Positions 33,420 to 43,144 are shown, counted from the stretch's first letter. The stretch is DNA of 64,000 nt from Hormoscilla sp. GM7CHS1pb (GCA_014323675.1 JACONN010000006.1:806001-870000), one strand, 5' to 3'. Numbers and translations are program-made. The notes: generated by a model from the sequence alone, not told the origin.

Positions 33420-33635
33420 ATGAAAGCAGTAAAACTGGGAAAATACTTGACATTGGCAGAGTTTTGTATTTGCACTTCTACTTATCAAAAGTATGCCGAT
33501 CGCTTTAATTAGTTTCCGCAAAACCTAGTAGAAACAATTTCCGCACTCCAGGACTTGAACAAGTTTATCATAGATGGGGCGATCGACTATTTTGGCAGAG
33601 AGAAGTTGGGTGCATCCCAGTTTTGCAATCGGTAA
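33420..33635 (+). pseudogene. Decayed conserved gene, copy B
   Basis: MKAVKLGKYLTLAEFCICTS TYQKYADRFN, an in-frame TAG, then FPQNLVETISALQDLNKFII DGAIDYFGREKL. Closer to the family consensus than copy A (one stop, no shift) but it loses the family's 3' half at 33605, where the dispersed motif GGTGCATCCCAGTTTTGC begins. The duplication it shares with copy A brackets vapBC. Confidence 0.6.
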
Positions 33636-33817
33636 AAATACTCAGGATACAAGCGGTCACGTTCGGTGGCAGTATGATTAGTCGTCATCAAGTAATGTCT
33701 TGTTTGACTCACCTGGAGAATACTCCATTAAGATAAGCACGCTCCGGGCCCCCTACGCTGCGAGATGCCGTAGAACCTGTGGGACATTGGCGGCTTTCCA
33801 CTGCGCTCCTGAAATCT

Positions 33818-34729
33818 TTATCCGTGCTGCCTTCTGTGTATCGTTGATTCTACATCTCCCGAACCAATCGAAATGCCAACAGCAAGATAATAGCCATAGT
33901 TGACAATGCGGTGGCGATGCTTGGTCACATAGGCCCTAAAATTCTCCACCCGTGGATGATCCCAATCATCAAATTCTTTGAGGGCCTCTTCTACCTTACC
34001 AGACCATAAGAGGGCTTTTATTCGTGCTAGTCTAGAGCTGGACCCGCCGACTTTTTCCAGGTTTTCCATCAAGTGATACCAATCGAGGATTTCTTGACGA
34101 AAGATGGTCGTACCAATCTCGGCAAATAGATTCCAGATACCATCATGACCATCTCCGAGACACACCAGCGGATTGGCCAAAGGCTGCTGATTGACCCATT
34201 TGACCAGTCCAGCATTGTCCCGAAAGAAAGCAGCTACCCCCAGGTCATGCAGATTGACCCCCTTGTAATCGCGCCACTCACAGGGAAACCCTGGCGGGGT
34301 CCGCAAGCGCACTTTCCCCCCGTCAATGCTCATTTCTTCAATGACTTCGGAAGCAGAAGCTGTCGGCAACTTACAGAAAGGACTGGGCGGACTGGGCTCT
34401 TTTCCTTGAGTCGGGCTTATTTCTTCTTGGGCTTCGGAGGCAAGAGGCAACTCTTTGGAAGGACCGGGATCGTTCCCTTTTGGAGGGCTCATTTTTTCTT
34501 GGGCTTCGGAGGCAAGAGGCAATTCTTTGGAATGGCGCTGCACCAGTCGTTGCTGGGTTCCCCGGGAGACGGGAATCCCCGTGAGCACCTTAATATCTTC
34601 CTCGGCGTGTTCATAGGAAGAGTTCGCACTCAGTAACAAGCAACATTTCTCCAGATAGGGGCTCCACTGGCTAGAGGGTAAAACATCAAAAAATGCCGCT
34701 TGTTTGGAGGTAATTGCAATCTTGCCCAA
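33818..34729 (-). pseudogene. ISKra4-family transposase, 3' truncated
   Basis: 303 residues remain: MGKIAITSKQAAFFDVLPSS, EEDIKVLTGIPVSRGTQQRL V, the active-site region EEMSIDGGKVRLRTP, LVCLGDGHDGIWNLFAEIG, QEILDWYHLMENLEKVGG and VGISIGSGDVEST. These mark ISKra4. The protein stops right after the GSG-ES motif where about 40-60 more residues are expected, so the end is lost. A 24-residue segment (SKELPLASEAQE plus proline-rich linker) is tandemly duplicated near residues 67-115, an unusual internal repeat. Confidence 0.8.
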
Positions 34730-34892
34730 AATGCTGTTTAAGATTCGGACTCGCCCGGCAGTGGTGCCACTGCTGTTTTGGATAAAAAAAGGGCAATTTC
34801 TGGACTGACGTATTGGAGTATTGTCATTTTAATTAAAAACGAGACAGAAGTAAGCTAAAATAAAAAGAGGATATTTTTAAGGATTGATAACA

Positions 34893-34934
34893 ATGTCGTA
34901 CAGTCTAGACTTAAGGCAAAAAGTTATAACGGTG
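34893..34934 (+). pseudogene. IS630-type ORF start, cut off
   Basis: ATG followed by SYSLDLRQKVITVV, the typical first residues of the helix-turn-helix protein of a common cyanobacterial IS630 type. It is cut after 14 codons by the left end of an IS1-family element. Confidence 0.55.
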
Positions 34935-34960
34935 GTGATAAATATGTAGTGATGCATTAT

Positions 34961-35774
34961 CTATCCCGATAAACATTTGTTGTAATAATGTACAAAATAC
35001 CAAATAGCTCCGATGTGATTTTCTAGTTTCTTGGAGAATGATAATGTTTTACGAACCAAACGACTAATTCTTTGTCTTAATGTGTTGTTTAGCCTTTCAA
35101 TATGATTAGTTTTTCCAGTTTCTTTACCTACTGGTTTATGACGTTTTTTGGGGATTACTGTGTTATAATCTTCCCAAAAATCTGTGTAAAAAACTGCACA
35201 TTGCCGATAAACAGGAGGTAAAGATTTCCACAATTTTTTTGCCGATTCCCGACTGCGCTCGCCCACATAAACTCCAACTATTTCTCTAGTTTTTGTATCT
35301 AACGCTAACCAAATCCATTGCTTATTTTCTTTATTCTCCACAAAAGACCACATTTCATCACATTCAATAGTCATTTTCCCTTTTGGCTTGTCTAAAACCT
35401 TTATCTCACGCGGAGTTTCCGCAGATTTTTTATTAACATAATCTTGGAGCAAAGTTTTGGAAACTCCAACTTGACGTGCAATTCCAGCTCAAGAAATTCT
35501 CTCAAGTAAAAGGCCATCTATTTTCTTTTTTGTTTCTGATGATATCGTTTTATTGGTAGGGTTTTCAACAAATTGCCTGCCACAGTCTTTACACTTATGT
35601 TTTTGCTTTTTGTTATGGAGGGGCGAAGCCTTCGGGCAAAATGACGGCAACGGAGACGAAATTTTTAGCCCCGAATGCTTCGCCCCTACCGTTTTTTACT
35701 GTTCGCTCACTTTGACAGTGGGGACAAGAAGGTCGCAAGCATAAATCTGATGATGTGTTCATAAATTTAGACAT
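34961..35774 (-). pseudogene. IS1-family transposase (second type), disrupted
   Basis: From 35774: MSKFMNTSSDLCLRPSCPHC QSERTVKNG (zinc-finger start). The 69-bp insertion follows, then HKCKDCGRQFVENPTNKTIS and RIS, an in-frame TGA, AGIARQVGVSKTLLQDYVNK. Next comes the intact catalytic part (34961-35452): TIECDEMWSFVENKENKQWI WLA, VYVGERSRESAKKLW, KRHKPVGKETGKTNHIERLN and LENHIGAIWYFVHYYN. All DDE regions survive, but the N-terminal half cannot be translated. Confidence 0.82.
35619..35687. repeat. 69-bp miniature palindromic insertion in the IS1 transposase
   Basis: AGGGGCGAAGCCTTCGGGC at the left and its near-complement CCCCGAATGCTTCGCCCCT at the right flank a short unique core. Removing it rejoins KNG and HNKK codons of the transposase in frame. 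GGGGCGAAGCATTCGG is a familiar dispersed cyanobacterial repeat. Confidence 0.75.
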
Positions 35775-35942
35775 TGTTTTTACCAATAACAATATAGCAT
35801 TGTGACAACTAATTATACATGATTATCTCTGATATTTTTGATAAATTAAACTTATCAATGGTAATGAAAAATGTTATATTATCCCTTTGAAAAGCAAGGA
35901 TTAATAGAGGGATAAAATGTTATATCACTACATATTTATCAC

Positions 35943-36353
35943 TACCAGGGTTCATATGTTAGTAAACAAAAGTGGAAATCCAATAGAATTTTATCATGCC
36001 CCGGGTAGTTATAATGACGTTAAAGTTCTGCAATCTTTTTGCTTCGATTTACCATCAAATTCTCTAGTTTATGGAGACAAAGCTTATAACGATTATCAAT
36101 TAGAAGATTTACTAAAAGAGTCGGCAAGGATCAAATTAAAACCTTTGCGAAAAAAGAACTCAAAAAGAAAAGAATCTCCTTGTTTTGAATATATACAACA
36201 GGTAACTAGAAAACAAGTTGAAACATGTTTTAGTCGGATAACTAATTTGTTTCCCAAGTCAATTCATGCCGTTACATCCAAAGGATTTGAATTGAAAATA
36301 ATTATCTTTATCATCGCTTTTTGTATTCAATTTTTATAGGTCGCAACTTAAGT
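35943..36353 (+). pseudogene. IS982 transposase C-terminal half with right end
   Basis: Begins mid-gene at RVHMLVNKSGNPIEF and is nearly identical to the intact IS982 copy to the stop (36339), ending with the same inverted repeat at 36353. The 5' half is missing and is replaced by the IS1 element. Confidence 0.85.
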
Positions 36354-36457
36354 TATATAGTTTATTGCCCCAGAAATGTTCCCGAAAAATAGGCTTTAAG
36401 TCGAACAGTTTATCCATTTTAACTCGCAGTTCAAAAAACACGGCATCCCCGCTTATT

Positions 36458-36945
36458 CTACACCCCTTGCATGGCGACGAAGTTGGGCAATTGTTTTACC
36501 CGTAATATCCAGGCGAGCACTTGGGGATAGGGGGTCAAATCTATTTTGCCGTCTCCGGCCAGGGCAACCTAGGGGAAACAGGCAACATCGGCGATCGTGG
36601 GACGATCGCCGACCAGCCAAGAGCGATCGGCGAAGTGGGCGTCCATTGGCTTAAAATCCCTGTGGCTTTGGTTGTGGCAACATCGATGTTAACGTTCTTG
36701 AAATCAAGCAGATAGAACAACCGGGCAGCTGCGAGACCTTGGCTAATTTCATTGGCGGCAACAGAGAGCCATCGGACAACTTGCGCTGCCATCTCCGGCG
36801 CGGTGGGGAACCATTGAGGGTTGTATTTCAGGGCCAGGTACGTCAAGATGGCTTGGGAGTCAGAGACCACCGTATTGCCATCCACCAGTACTGGCACTCG
36901 TTTTTGCATAGTGCTGGGCAGCGAATACCGTAAAATAAACCCTGG
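36458..36945 (-). pseudogene. Glutathione S-transferase remnant
   Basis: Minus-strand frames give RVPVLVDGNTVVSDSQAILT YLALKYNPQWFPTAPE with the GSH-binding cis-Pro and DSQAI site, then VVRWLSVAANEISQGLAAAR L. After a shift near 36660 come SWLVGDRPTIADVACFP and PYPQVLAWILRVKQLPNFVA MQG. The thioredoxin-fold N-terminus is missing and at least two lesions exist. It was a GST of the PGST/theta-like cyanobacterial type. Confidence 0.78.
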
Positions 36946-36999
36946 TGGACAGCATCCACCGGACCAACTTAGATTCCCAGTGGGCAAAGCATACAGTCT

Positions 37000-38181
37000 A
37001 TGTCAGACAACCAAGCGATCGCCGACTCCGTGGCGAAACTTTACGACACCTATCCTTTTCCGCCGGACCCCTTGCTAGACGAACCGCCTCCAGGGTACAA
37101 CTGGCGCTGGAACTGGTTAACAGCCTATCACTTTTGCACGGGGCAAATACCCCAAAAACAGGATATCCGCATCCTTGATGCCGGTTGTGGCACTGGCGTG
37201 AGCACGGAATATCTCGTTCACCTCAACCCCCAAGCATCTATCATTGGCATCGATCTCAGCGGACAAGCTTTGGCCCTGGCCAAGGAACGCTGTCAGCGAT
37301 CCGGTGCTGACCGGGCGGAATTTCATCACCTCAGCCTCTACGATCTCGACCAACTCCCTGGTAAATTCGATCTGATTAACAGTGTCGGCGTCCTGCATCA
37401 CCTGCCAGACCCCATCCGAGGCATCCAATCCCTGGCTGCTAAGTTAGCCACCGGTGGCATCATGCATATCTTCGTCTATGCCGAACTGGGACGTTGGGAA
37501 ATTCGCCTCATGCAACAGGCCATCTCCCTCCTGCAAGGCGATCGCCAAGGGGACTACCGGGACGGCGTCCGGGTCGGTAGGCAACTTTTTGCCGCTTTAC
37601 CAGAAAATAACAGAATTGTCAAGCAAGACAAACAGCGCTGGTCCCTGGAAAACCATCTGGACGAGTGCTTCGCCGATATGTACGTCCATCCCCAGGAAAT
37701 TGACTATAACATCAATACCCTGTTTGAACTGATCGACGCCTCCGGGTTAGAGTTCATCGGTTTCTCCAACCCCCAATACTGGAATATCGAACGACTGGTG
37801 GGCAAGTCCCCAGAATTAATGGCCCGGGCATCACAGTTGGGCGATCGGGCCAGATACCGGTTAATAGAACTGCTAGATCCGGAAATCACCCATTACGAGT
37901 TCTTTCTAGGCCGTCCGCCCCTAGCCAAAGCCGACTGGTCCCCAGACAAACGGCTATTAGGGGCCATAGGGGAAGTAAACCCTTGTATGCATGGATGGCC
38001 GAGTCAGTCTTTCCTGAATCATGACTACCAGCCGGTGACGCTAGCAGAGGGGGAGTTCGCCTTTCTGCTAGCTTGTGACGGCACCCGAACAGTAACAGAA
38101 GTCTTGGCAGAAGTGAACTTCGGACTACCGGCAGTGCGCAGACTCCACAGCCAACAGTTACTGCTGCTACAGACAGCCTGA
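37000..38181 (+). CDS. SAM-dependent methyltransferase (class I)
   Basis: 393 residues. Early motif AKLYDTYPFPPDPLLDEPPP G is characteristic of a cyanobacterial methyltransferase family. The Rossmann core follows: motif I ILDAGCGTGVSTEYL near 58-72, SIIGIDLSGQALALA (post-I acidic), LINSVGVLHHLPDPIRG near 125, GGIMHIFVYAEL. A C-terminal ~100-residue extension ends AVRRLHSQQLLLLQ, resembling a winged or PqqD-like domain. The substrate is unknown. It lies immediately upstream of the ATP synthase operon with a 113-bp gap. Confidence 0.85.
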   Translation: MSDNQAIADSVAKLYDTYPFPPDPLLDEPPPGYNWRWNWLTAYHFCTGQIPQKQDIRILDAGCGTGVSTEYLVHLNPQASIIGIDLSGQALALAKERCQRSGADRAEFHHLSLYDLDQLPGKFDLINSVGVLHHLPDPIRGIQSLAAKLATGGIMHIFVYAELGRWEIRLMQQAISLLQGDRQGDYRDGVRVGRQLFAALPENNRIVKQDKQRWSLENHLDECFADMYVHPQEIDYNINTLFELIDASGLEFIGFSNPQYWNIERLVGKSPELMARASQLGDRARYRLIELLDPEITHYEFFLGRPPLAKADWSPDKRLLGAIGEVNPCMHGWPSQSFLNHDYQPVTLAEGEFAFLLACDGTRTVTEVLAEVNFGLPAVRRLHSQQLLLLQTA

Positions 38182-38294
38182 CTCGTGCAAAAATTTGCTT
38201 AACTTTTTCTTTATAAGTGCTTGCCATACATGATATGATTTCAGATGGTTTGTAAACTAACGTCAATCATCACTGCATAAGGGGCCAAGTAGAA

Positions 38295-38717
38295 GTGAAC
38301 GCCTCCGACTCTGACCGGGAAACCACAGAGAATCCCCTTGGGGGTTCTGTTCTACCCGAACCAAACACCTCTATGCTGGAGTACCACCGGCTGCAACAAA
38401 ACCTGTTGATGGTGACTCTGGCCGTGACAGGGGTGATATTTATCAGTGTCTGGATGGTCTACTCCCTAAACATTGCCCTAAATTATTTAATCGGGGCAGG
38501 CACGGGTGTGGTTTACTTAAAGATGTTGGCCAGAAACGTAGAGCAGCTGGGACGATCGAAAAATCGCATCAGCAAGGAGCGACTGGCTGTGCTCATGGGG
38601 GTGATAATCGTCGCCTCCCAATTAGACCAGTTGCAGATAATCCCCATATTTCTGGGATTTCTGACCTATAAAGCCGCCATCATCTTTTACATGTTTGGTG
38701 ATATCGTTAAAAGCTGA
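38295..38717 (+). CDS. atpI: ATP synthase protein I
   Basis: 140 residues, GTG start at 38295. A small membrane protein with predicted helices at about 39-60 (LLMVTLAVTGVIFISVWMVY), 63-80 and 100-135. In bacteria the AtpI/UncI protein assists assembly of the c-ring. It is placed first in the operon as in other cyanobacteria. Sequence conservation in this family is low, so identification leans on position and topology. Confidence 0.85.
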   Translation: MNASDSDRETTENPLGGSVLPEPNTSMLEYHRLQQNLLMVTLAVTGVIFISVWMVYSLNIALNYLIGAGTGVVYLKMLARNVEQLGRSKNRISKERLAVLMGVIIVASQLDQLQIIPIFLGFLTYKAAIIFYMFGDIVKS

Positions 38718-38770
38718 CAAACTTTAGGTGAGGGAATCCTTAAGATCGGAGCTTAGAGACTCACGGAAGA

Positions 38771-39517
38771 ATGGAAACGCTAAATCTGCTTTTCGCCAAT
38801 AGCCTGCATCTCGCAAAAATAGAAGTCGGCGAGCATTTATACTGGGAAATTGGGAATCTGAAAGTCCACGGCCAGGTATTGCTGACTTCATGGTTTGTAA
38901 TCGCCCTGTTGGTAATAGCCTCAGTGCTAGCTACTCGCAATATCCAGAGAGTGCCTGCAGGAATGCAAAATTTCATGGAATATGCTCTGGAATTCGTTCG
39001 GGACCTGGCAAAAAACCAACTGGGAGAAAAAGAATATCGCCCCTGGGTACCATTCATAGGTACTTTATTTTTGTTCATCTTTGTGTCAAATTGGTCGGGG
39101 GCGTTGATGCCCTGGAGACTGATCCATTTGCCAGAGGGGGAACTGGCGGCTCCAACAAACGATATCAATACGACGGTGGCGCTGGCGTTGCTGACATCTC
39201 TGGCATATTTCTACGCGGGTTTTCGCAAGAAGGGCCTGGGTTACTTTGCCAACTATGTCCAGCCCATACCGATACTATTGCCGATCAAAATTTTGGAAGA
39301 TTTTACTAAGCCCCTGTCCCTCAGTTTCCGTCTATTTGGTAATATCCTCGCAGACGAACTGGTGGTGGCGGTGCTGGTATTACTGGTTCCCCTGTTCGTG
39401 CCTCTGCCATTAATGCTGCTAGGCTTATTTACTAGCGCAATTCAAGCTCTAGTGTTCGCCACCTTGGCAGCTGCCTACATTCATGAGGCGATGGAAACTG
39501 AAGGGGAAGAACATTGA
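38771..39517 (+). CDS. atpB: ATP synthase subunit a
   Basis: 248 residues, five to six membrane helices; it forms the proton half-channels of Fo against the c-ring. It reads LLFANSLHLAKIEVGEHLYW at the N-terminus. The conserved LSLSFRLFGNILADELVVAV segment near 178-197 contains the essential Arg, and the C-terminal helix is IQALVFATLAAAYIHEAMET. Also called atpI in some cyanobacterial annotations. Confidence 0.95.
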   Translation: METLNLLFANSLHLAKIEVGEHLYWEIGNLKVHGQVLLTSWFVIALLVIASVLATRNIQRVPAGMQNFMEYALEFVRDLAKNQLGEKEYRPWVPFIGTLFLFIFVSNWSGALMPWRLIHLPEGELAAPTNDINTTVALALLTSLAYFYAGFRKKGLGYFANYVQPIPILLPIKILEDFTKPLSLSFRLFGNILADELVVAVLVLLVPLFVPLPLMLLGLFTSAIQALVFATLAAAYIHEAMETEGEEH

Positions 39518-39600
39518 AGAAAAAAAAGCTTGCATCTCAATGACTCCCCCATGGGAGTAAAATAAATCGGTTGTCAGTTTTGTAGTAACGGAAAAACATT

Positions 39601-39849
39601 ATGGATCCAATAATCGCTGCTGCTTCAGTTGTGGCTGCTGCTCTGGCTGTAGGTCTGGCGGCAATAGGCCCAGGTATCGGTCAAGGAAATGCAGCAGGTC
39701 AAGCTGTAGAAGGAATCGCTCGTCAACCAGAAGCTGAGGGTAAAATTCGCGGTACCCTACTGTTAACTCTGGCATTTATGGAATCACTGACGATTTACGG
39801 TCTGGTGATCTCCTTGGTGCTGCTGTTCGCTAACCCCTTCGGTGGCTAA
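39601..39849 (+). CDS. atpE: ATP synthase subunit c
   Basis: 82 residues, two helices in a hairpin; forms the rotor ring. GLAAIGPGIGQGNAAGQA is the glycine-rich helix 1, RQPEA the polar loop, and the proton-carrying Glu61 lies in LAFMESLTIYGLV. Complete. Sometimes named atpH in cyanobacteria. Confidence 0.97.
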   Translation: MDPIIAAASVVAAALAVGLAAIGPGIGQGNAAGQAVEGIARQPEAEGKIRGTLLLTLAFMESLTIYGLVISLVLLFANPFGG

Positions 39850-39976
39850 AGTGAGGTAAGCATTCAGCATTCAGCGGCCAGCAGCTGAATGCTTACGTCC
39901 GATCGCGCAGCGTGGCGCAGCCATGAAGTGGGTAAAAATGGAGAAGAATAGGTGAGGCGTCAGCAAGGGGACGGAA

Positions 39977-40408
39977 ATGTTTGATTTTGATGCAACCCTG
40001 CCAGTGATGGCAGTACAGTTTTTGATACTGGCAGTAGTATTAAACGTAGTTTTTTACAAGCCACTGACTAAGGCAATAGAAGAACGCTCGGAGTACATTA
40101 GAAAAAATGAACGAGGATCGAAAGAGAGGTTGGCGAAAGCGGAAGAATTAGCTCAACAATATGAAAAAGAGCTGGCGACTAGCATTAGACAGTCTCAAGA
40201 AATAGTGGCATCGGCCCAGGCGGAAGCCCAGAAAATAACCTCAAGTCAAATAGCCGAGGCGCTCAAAGAAGCTCAAGCAAGGCGAGAAGAGGCGGCCAAA
40301 GAAATAGAACAGCAAAAGCAAGAGGCAATGCAACAGCTAGAAGAACAGGTGGATGGCCTCAGTCGCCAGATTATGGAAAAGCTATTAGGACCAGAACTGG
40401 TAAGATAG
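39977..40408 (+). CDS. atpF2: ATP synthase subunit b'
   Basis: 143 residues: one N-terminal membrane helix (MAVQFLILAVVLNVVFYKPL) and a long coiled coil (RLAKAEELAQQYEKELATSI to MEKLL). Photosynthetic organisms build the peripheral stalk from b and b' rather than two b subunits, and this is the shorter partner. Also called atpG in cyanobacteria. The 127-bp gap before it carries the GC-rich dispersed motif GATCGCGCAGCGTGGCGCAG. Confidence 0.93.
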   Translation: MFDFDATLPVMAVQFLILAVVLNVVFYKPLTKAIEERSEYIRKNERGSKERLAKAEELAQQYEKELATSIRQSQEIVASAQAEAQKITSSQIAEALKEAQARREEAAKEIEQQKQEAMQQLEEQVDGLSRQIMEKLLGPELVR

Positions 40409-40452
40409 TTCGGGAGGTTCGAGGTAGAATGTTGATGGGATAGGAAACGAAA

Positions 40453-40980
40453 ATGGAGACGGTTTTATTGCTAGCAACAGAAGCTAGTCATGAAGGTGGT
40501 TTCGGATTAAATTTTAACATTTTAGAAACTAACCTGATTAACCTGGCAATTGTAATTTGGATTTTGTACTACTTTGGCAGTAAGGTGTTGGGGGAAACAC
40601 TGAAAAAGAGAAGCTCAGAGATAGCCTCGACAATAAAAGAAGTAGAAGCAAGACAGAAAGAGGCGGCGGCAGCCCTAGCAGATCAGCAGCAAAAGTTGGC
40701 GGCGGCCCAAGCTGAGGCAGAAAAGATCAAAAAAGAGGCGGAGAAAAGAGCAGAGTCGGCAAAAAAAGAAATCCTGGCGAAGTCGTCCAAGGAGATAGAA
40801 CGCTTGCGAGAAGAGGCAGTACAGGATTTGAACTTGGAAAGGGAAAGGGCGATCGCTGGGCTTCGACGGCGAGTAGTAGAAATGGCGCTGTCACGGGCAG
40901 AGTCGAGGCTGAAAGAATCGGTAGACGCTGGCGCTCAACAACAGTTAATTGACCGTAGCATCGCAATGCTGGGAGGTTAG
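40453..40980 (+). CDS. atpF: ATP synthase subunit b
   Basis: 175 residues. The N-terminal leader and membrane helix (NLINLAIVIWILYYFGSKVL) precede a long Ala/Glu/Lys-rich coiled coil (TIKEVEARQKEAAAALADQQ and following) that forms the peripheral stalk with b'. Its TAG overlaps the first base of the atpH start region, indicating translational coupling. Confidence 0.95.
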   Translation: METVLLLATEASHEGGFGLNFNILETNLINLAIVIWILYYFGSKVLGETLKKRSSEIASTIKEVEARQKEAAAALADQQQKLAAAQAEAEKIKKEAEKRAESAKKEILAKSSKEIERLREEAVQDLNLERERAIAGLRRRVVEMALSRAESRLKESVDAGAQQQLIDRSIAMLGG

Positions 40981-40982
40981 TG

Positions 40983-41540
40983 ATGAAAGGCGGGATGGTA
41001 ATCGGTGAAATAGTGGAGCCTTATGCAGAGGGATTGATGTCTCTAGCGCAAGAGCAAAACTTGACAGAAAGATTGGGAGAGGACGTGCGGGATATACTGA
41101 AGATGCTGTCAAGTTCTCCAGAGTTCAGTCAGTTGATAGCTAATCCCTTGATTAAACCAGAGGCAAAGAAAGCGGTGCTGCGGCAGGTGGGAGGCGATCG
41201 GATGCACCCCTATACGCTCAACTTTTTAATGCTGCTGGTAGACAGGCGTCGGCTCCAGTTCCTAGAAGGTATTTGCAAGCAGTATCAGGCAATATTGCGG
41301 AAGCTAAACCAAACGGTGTTGGCAGAAGTGACCTCGACAGTGGAACTGACAGAAGCACAAAAACAAGCAGCGATCGAGCGGGTAAAGGGTATGACAGGTG
41401 CAGCAGCAGTAGAACTGGAAAGCAAAATCGATCCAGAAATAATCGGAGGGGTGATCATAAAAGTAGGCTCTCAGGTAATAGATGCAAGTCTGCGGGGACA
41501 GCTGCGAAGAATTGGCATATCCCTGAATGCGGCAAGTTGA
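40983..41540 (+). CDS. atpH: ATP synthase subunit delta
   Basis: Links F1 alpha subunits to the peripheral stalk. From ATG 40983 it has 185 residues: IVEPYAEGLMSLAQEQNLTE, MLSSSPEFSQLIANPLIKPE, FLMLLVDRRRLQFLEGICKQ and the conserved C-terminus IIGGVIIKVGSQVIDASLRG QL. GTG 40980 and ATG 40995 are other possible starts. Also called atpD in some cyanobacteria. Confidence 0.95.
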   Translation: MKGGMVIGEIVEPYAEGLMSLAQEQNLTERLGEDVRDILKMLSSSPEFSQLIANPLIKPEAKKAVLRQVGGDRMHPYTLNFLMLLVDRRRLQFLEGICKQYQAILRKLNQTVLAEVTSTVELTEAQKQAAIERVKGMTGAAAVELESKIDPEIIGGVIIKVGSQVIDASLRGQLRRIGISLNAAS

Positions 41541-41626
41541 GCGCGGCCCCGAACGCCTGCGGCTGGCGCAGCCATAGAAAATAAGGGAAACGGAAGCAAA
41601 TTGACGATTGAAAACAGAGAAAAGAT

Positions 41627-43144
41627 ATGGTAGCAATCAGACCTGACGAAATCAGCAGCATCATTCGGCAACAAATCGAGCAGTACGACCAACAGGTAAA
41701 AGCCCAAAATGTGGGGACAGTGTTGCAAGTAGGTGACGGCATTGCCCGGATATACGGTCTGGAAAAGGCAATGGCGGCGGAATTGCTAGAGTTTGAAGAT
41801 GGGACAATAGGCATCGCCCTGAACCTGGAAGAAGATAATGTGGGTGCGGTGCTGATGGGTGAAGGCCGCGACATCCAAGAAGGCAGTTCGGTGACTTCTA
41901 CAGGCAAAATTGCTCAGGTGCCAGTGGGAGAGGCGACGATCGGGCGGGTGGTGAACTCTTTGGGACAACCAATAGATGGAAAAGGGGAAATCAACACGAC
42001 AGAAAGCCGCCTGCTAGAATCGCCAGCACCGGGAATTGTGGCCCGTCGGTCGGTTTACGAACCGATGCAAACGGGAATCACTGCTATAGACGCGATGATT
42101 CCCATCGGACGGGGTCAGCGGGAACTGATCATCGGTGACAGGCAAACAGGTAAAACAACGGTGGCGATCGACACGATCATCAATCAAAAAGAAGAAGATG
42201 TGATCTGCGTGTACGTGGCGATCGGTCAAAAGGCGTCCACGGTGGCCCAGGTAGTGGCAACCCTGGAGGAAAAAGGGGCAATGGACTACACAGTTGTGGT
42301 AGCGGCGAATGCTAGCGATCCAGCGACGCTGCAATACCTGGCTCCTTACGCGGGGGCGACCATAGCGGAATACTTCATGTACAATGGCAAGGCGACCCTG
42401 ACGATCTACGATGACCTCTCCAAGCAAGCCCAAGCCTATCGCCAGATGTCACTGCTGCTGCGGCGTCCCCCGGGTCGGGAAGCTTATCCAGGAGATGTGT
42501 TCTATATCCACTCGCGCTTGCTAGAACGGGCAGCTAAACTGAATGACAAACTGGGTGGCGGTAGCATGACAGCACTGCCGATTATTGAAACTCAGGCTGG
42601 TGACGTGTCTGCCTATATTCCTACGAATGTGATTTCGATTACGGATGGACAGATATTCCTGTCTTCTGACCTGTTCAACTCGGGTCAGCGACCGGCAATT
42701 AACGCGGGTATTTCGGTGTCGCGGGTAGGTTCTGCGGCACAGATAAAAGCCATGAAACAGGTGGCAGGGAAGTTGAAGCTGGAGTTGGCGCAGTACGACG
42801 ATTTGCGGGCGTTTGCTCAGTTTGCTTCAGATTTGGATAAAGCGACTCAGGACCAACTGTCGCGGGGTCAGCGGTTGCAGGAAATCCTGAAACAGCCGCA
42901 AAATTCACCGCTAAACGTGTACGAACAGGTGGCGATCGTCTATGCGGGTCTGAATGGCTATCTGGATGATATAGCAACAGAAAAAGTAGCCAGTTTTGCC
43001 CAGGGACTGCGTTCTTATCTGACAAATAACAAGCCGAAGTTTGCAGAAATTATCCGTTCGGATAAGAAGCTGACTGATGAAGCTGAAGGCATTTTGAAAG
43101 AGACGATCGGAGAATACAAGAAGACGTTCTTGGTATCAGCTTAA
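41627..43144 (+). CDS. atpA: ATP synthase subunit alpha
   Basis: 505 residues; the non-catalytic nucleotide-binding F1 subunit. Begins ISSIIRQQIEQYDQQVK. Walker A GDRQTGKTTVAID lies near 169-181, SYRQMSLLLRRPPGREAYPG D near 280, and GISVSRVGSAAQIKAMKQVA near 360. Length is exactly that of cyanobacterial AtpA. The 86-bp gap from atpH includes a fragment of the GGCTGGCGCAGCCATAG-type dispersed motif. Confidence 0.97.
   Translation: MVAIRPDEISSIIRQQIEQYDQQVKAQNVGTVLQVGDGIARIYGLEKAMAAELLEFEDGTIGIALNLEEDNVGAVLMGEGRDIQEGSSVTSTGKIAQVPVGEATIGRVVNSLGQPIDGKGEINTTESRLLESPAPGIVARRSVYEPMQTGITAIDAMIPIGRGQRELIIGDRQTGKTTVAIDTIINQKEEDVICVYVAIGQKASTVAQVVATLEEKGAMDYTVVVAANASDPATLQYLAPYAGATIAEYFMYNGKATLTIYDDLSKQAQAYRQMSLLLRRPPGREAYPGDVFYIHSRLLERAAKLNDKLGGGSMTALPIIETQAGDVSAYIPTNVISITDGQIFLSSDLFNSGQRPAINAGISVSRVGSAAQIKAMKQVAGKLKLELAQYDDLRAFAQFASDLDKATQDQLSRGQRLQEILKQPQNSPLNVYEQVAIVYAGLNGYLDDIATEKVASFAQGLRSYLTNNKPKFAEIIRSDKKLTDEAEGILKETIGEYKKTFLVSA

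Larger units (their letters stand above)
34935..35942 (-). mobile_element. IS1-family element (second type), decayed
   Basis: Perfect 19-bp terminal inverted repeats GTGATAAATATGTAGTGAT at 34935-34953 and, inverted, 35924-35942. The transposase is broken by a stop and by a 69-bp miniature element. The flanks differ (an IS630 gene start on the left, the middle of an IS982 transposase on the right) and there is no target duplication, so recombination between copies is likely. Confidence 0.85.

Noticed and set aside
36521..37078. Plus-strand frames over the GST region
   Set aside because: The minus strand carries clear GST motifs; the plus-strand frames are shadows.
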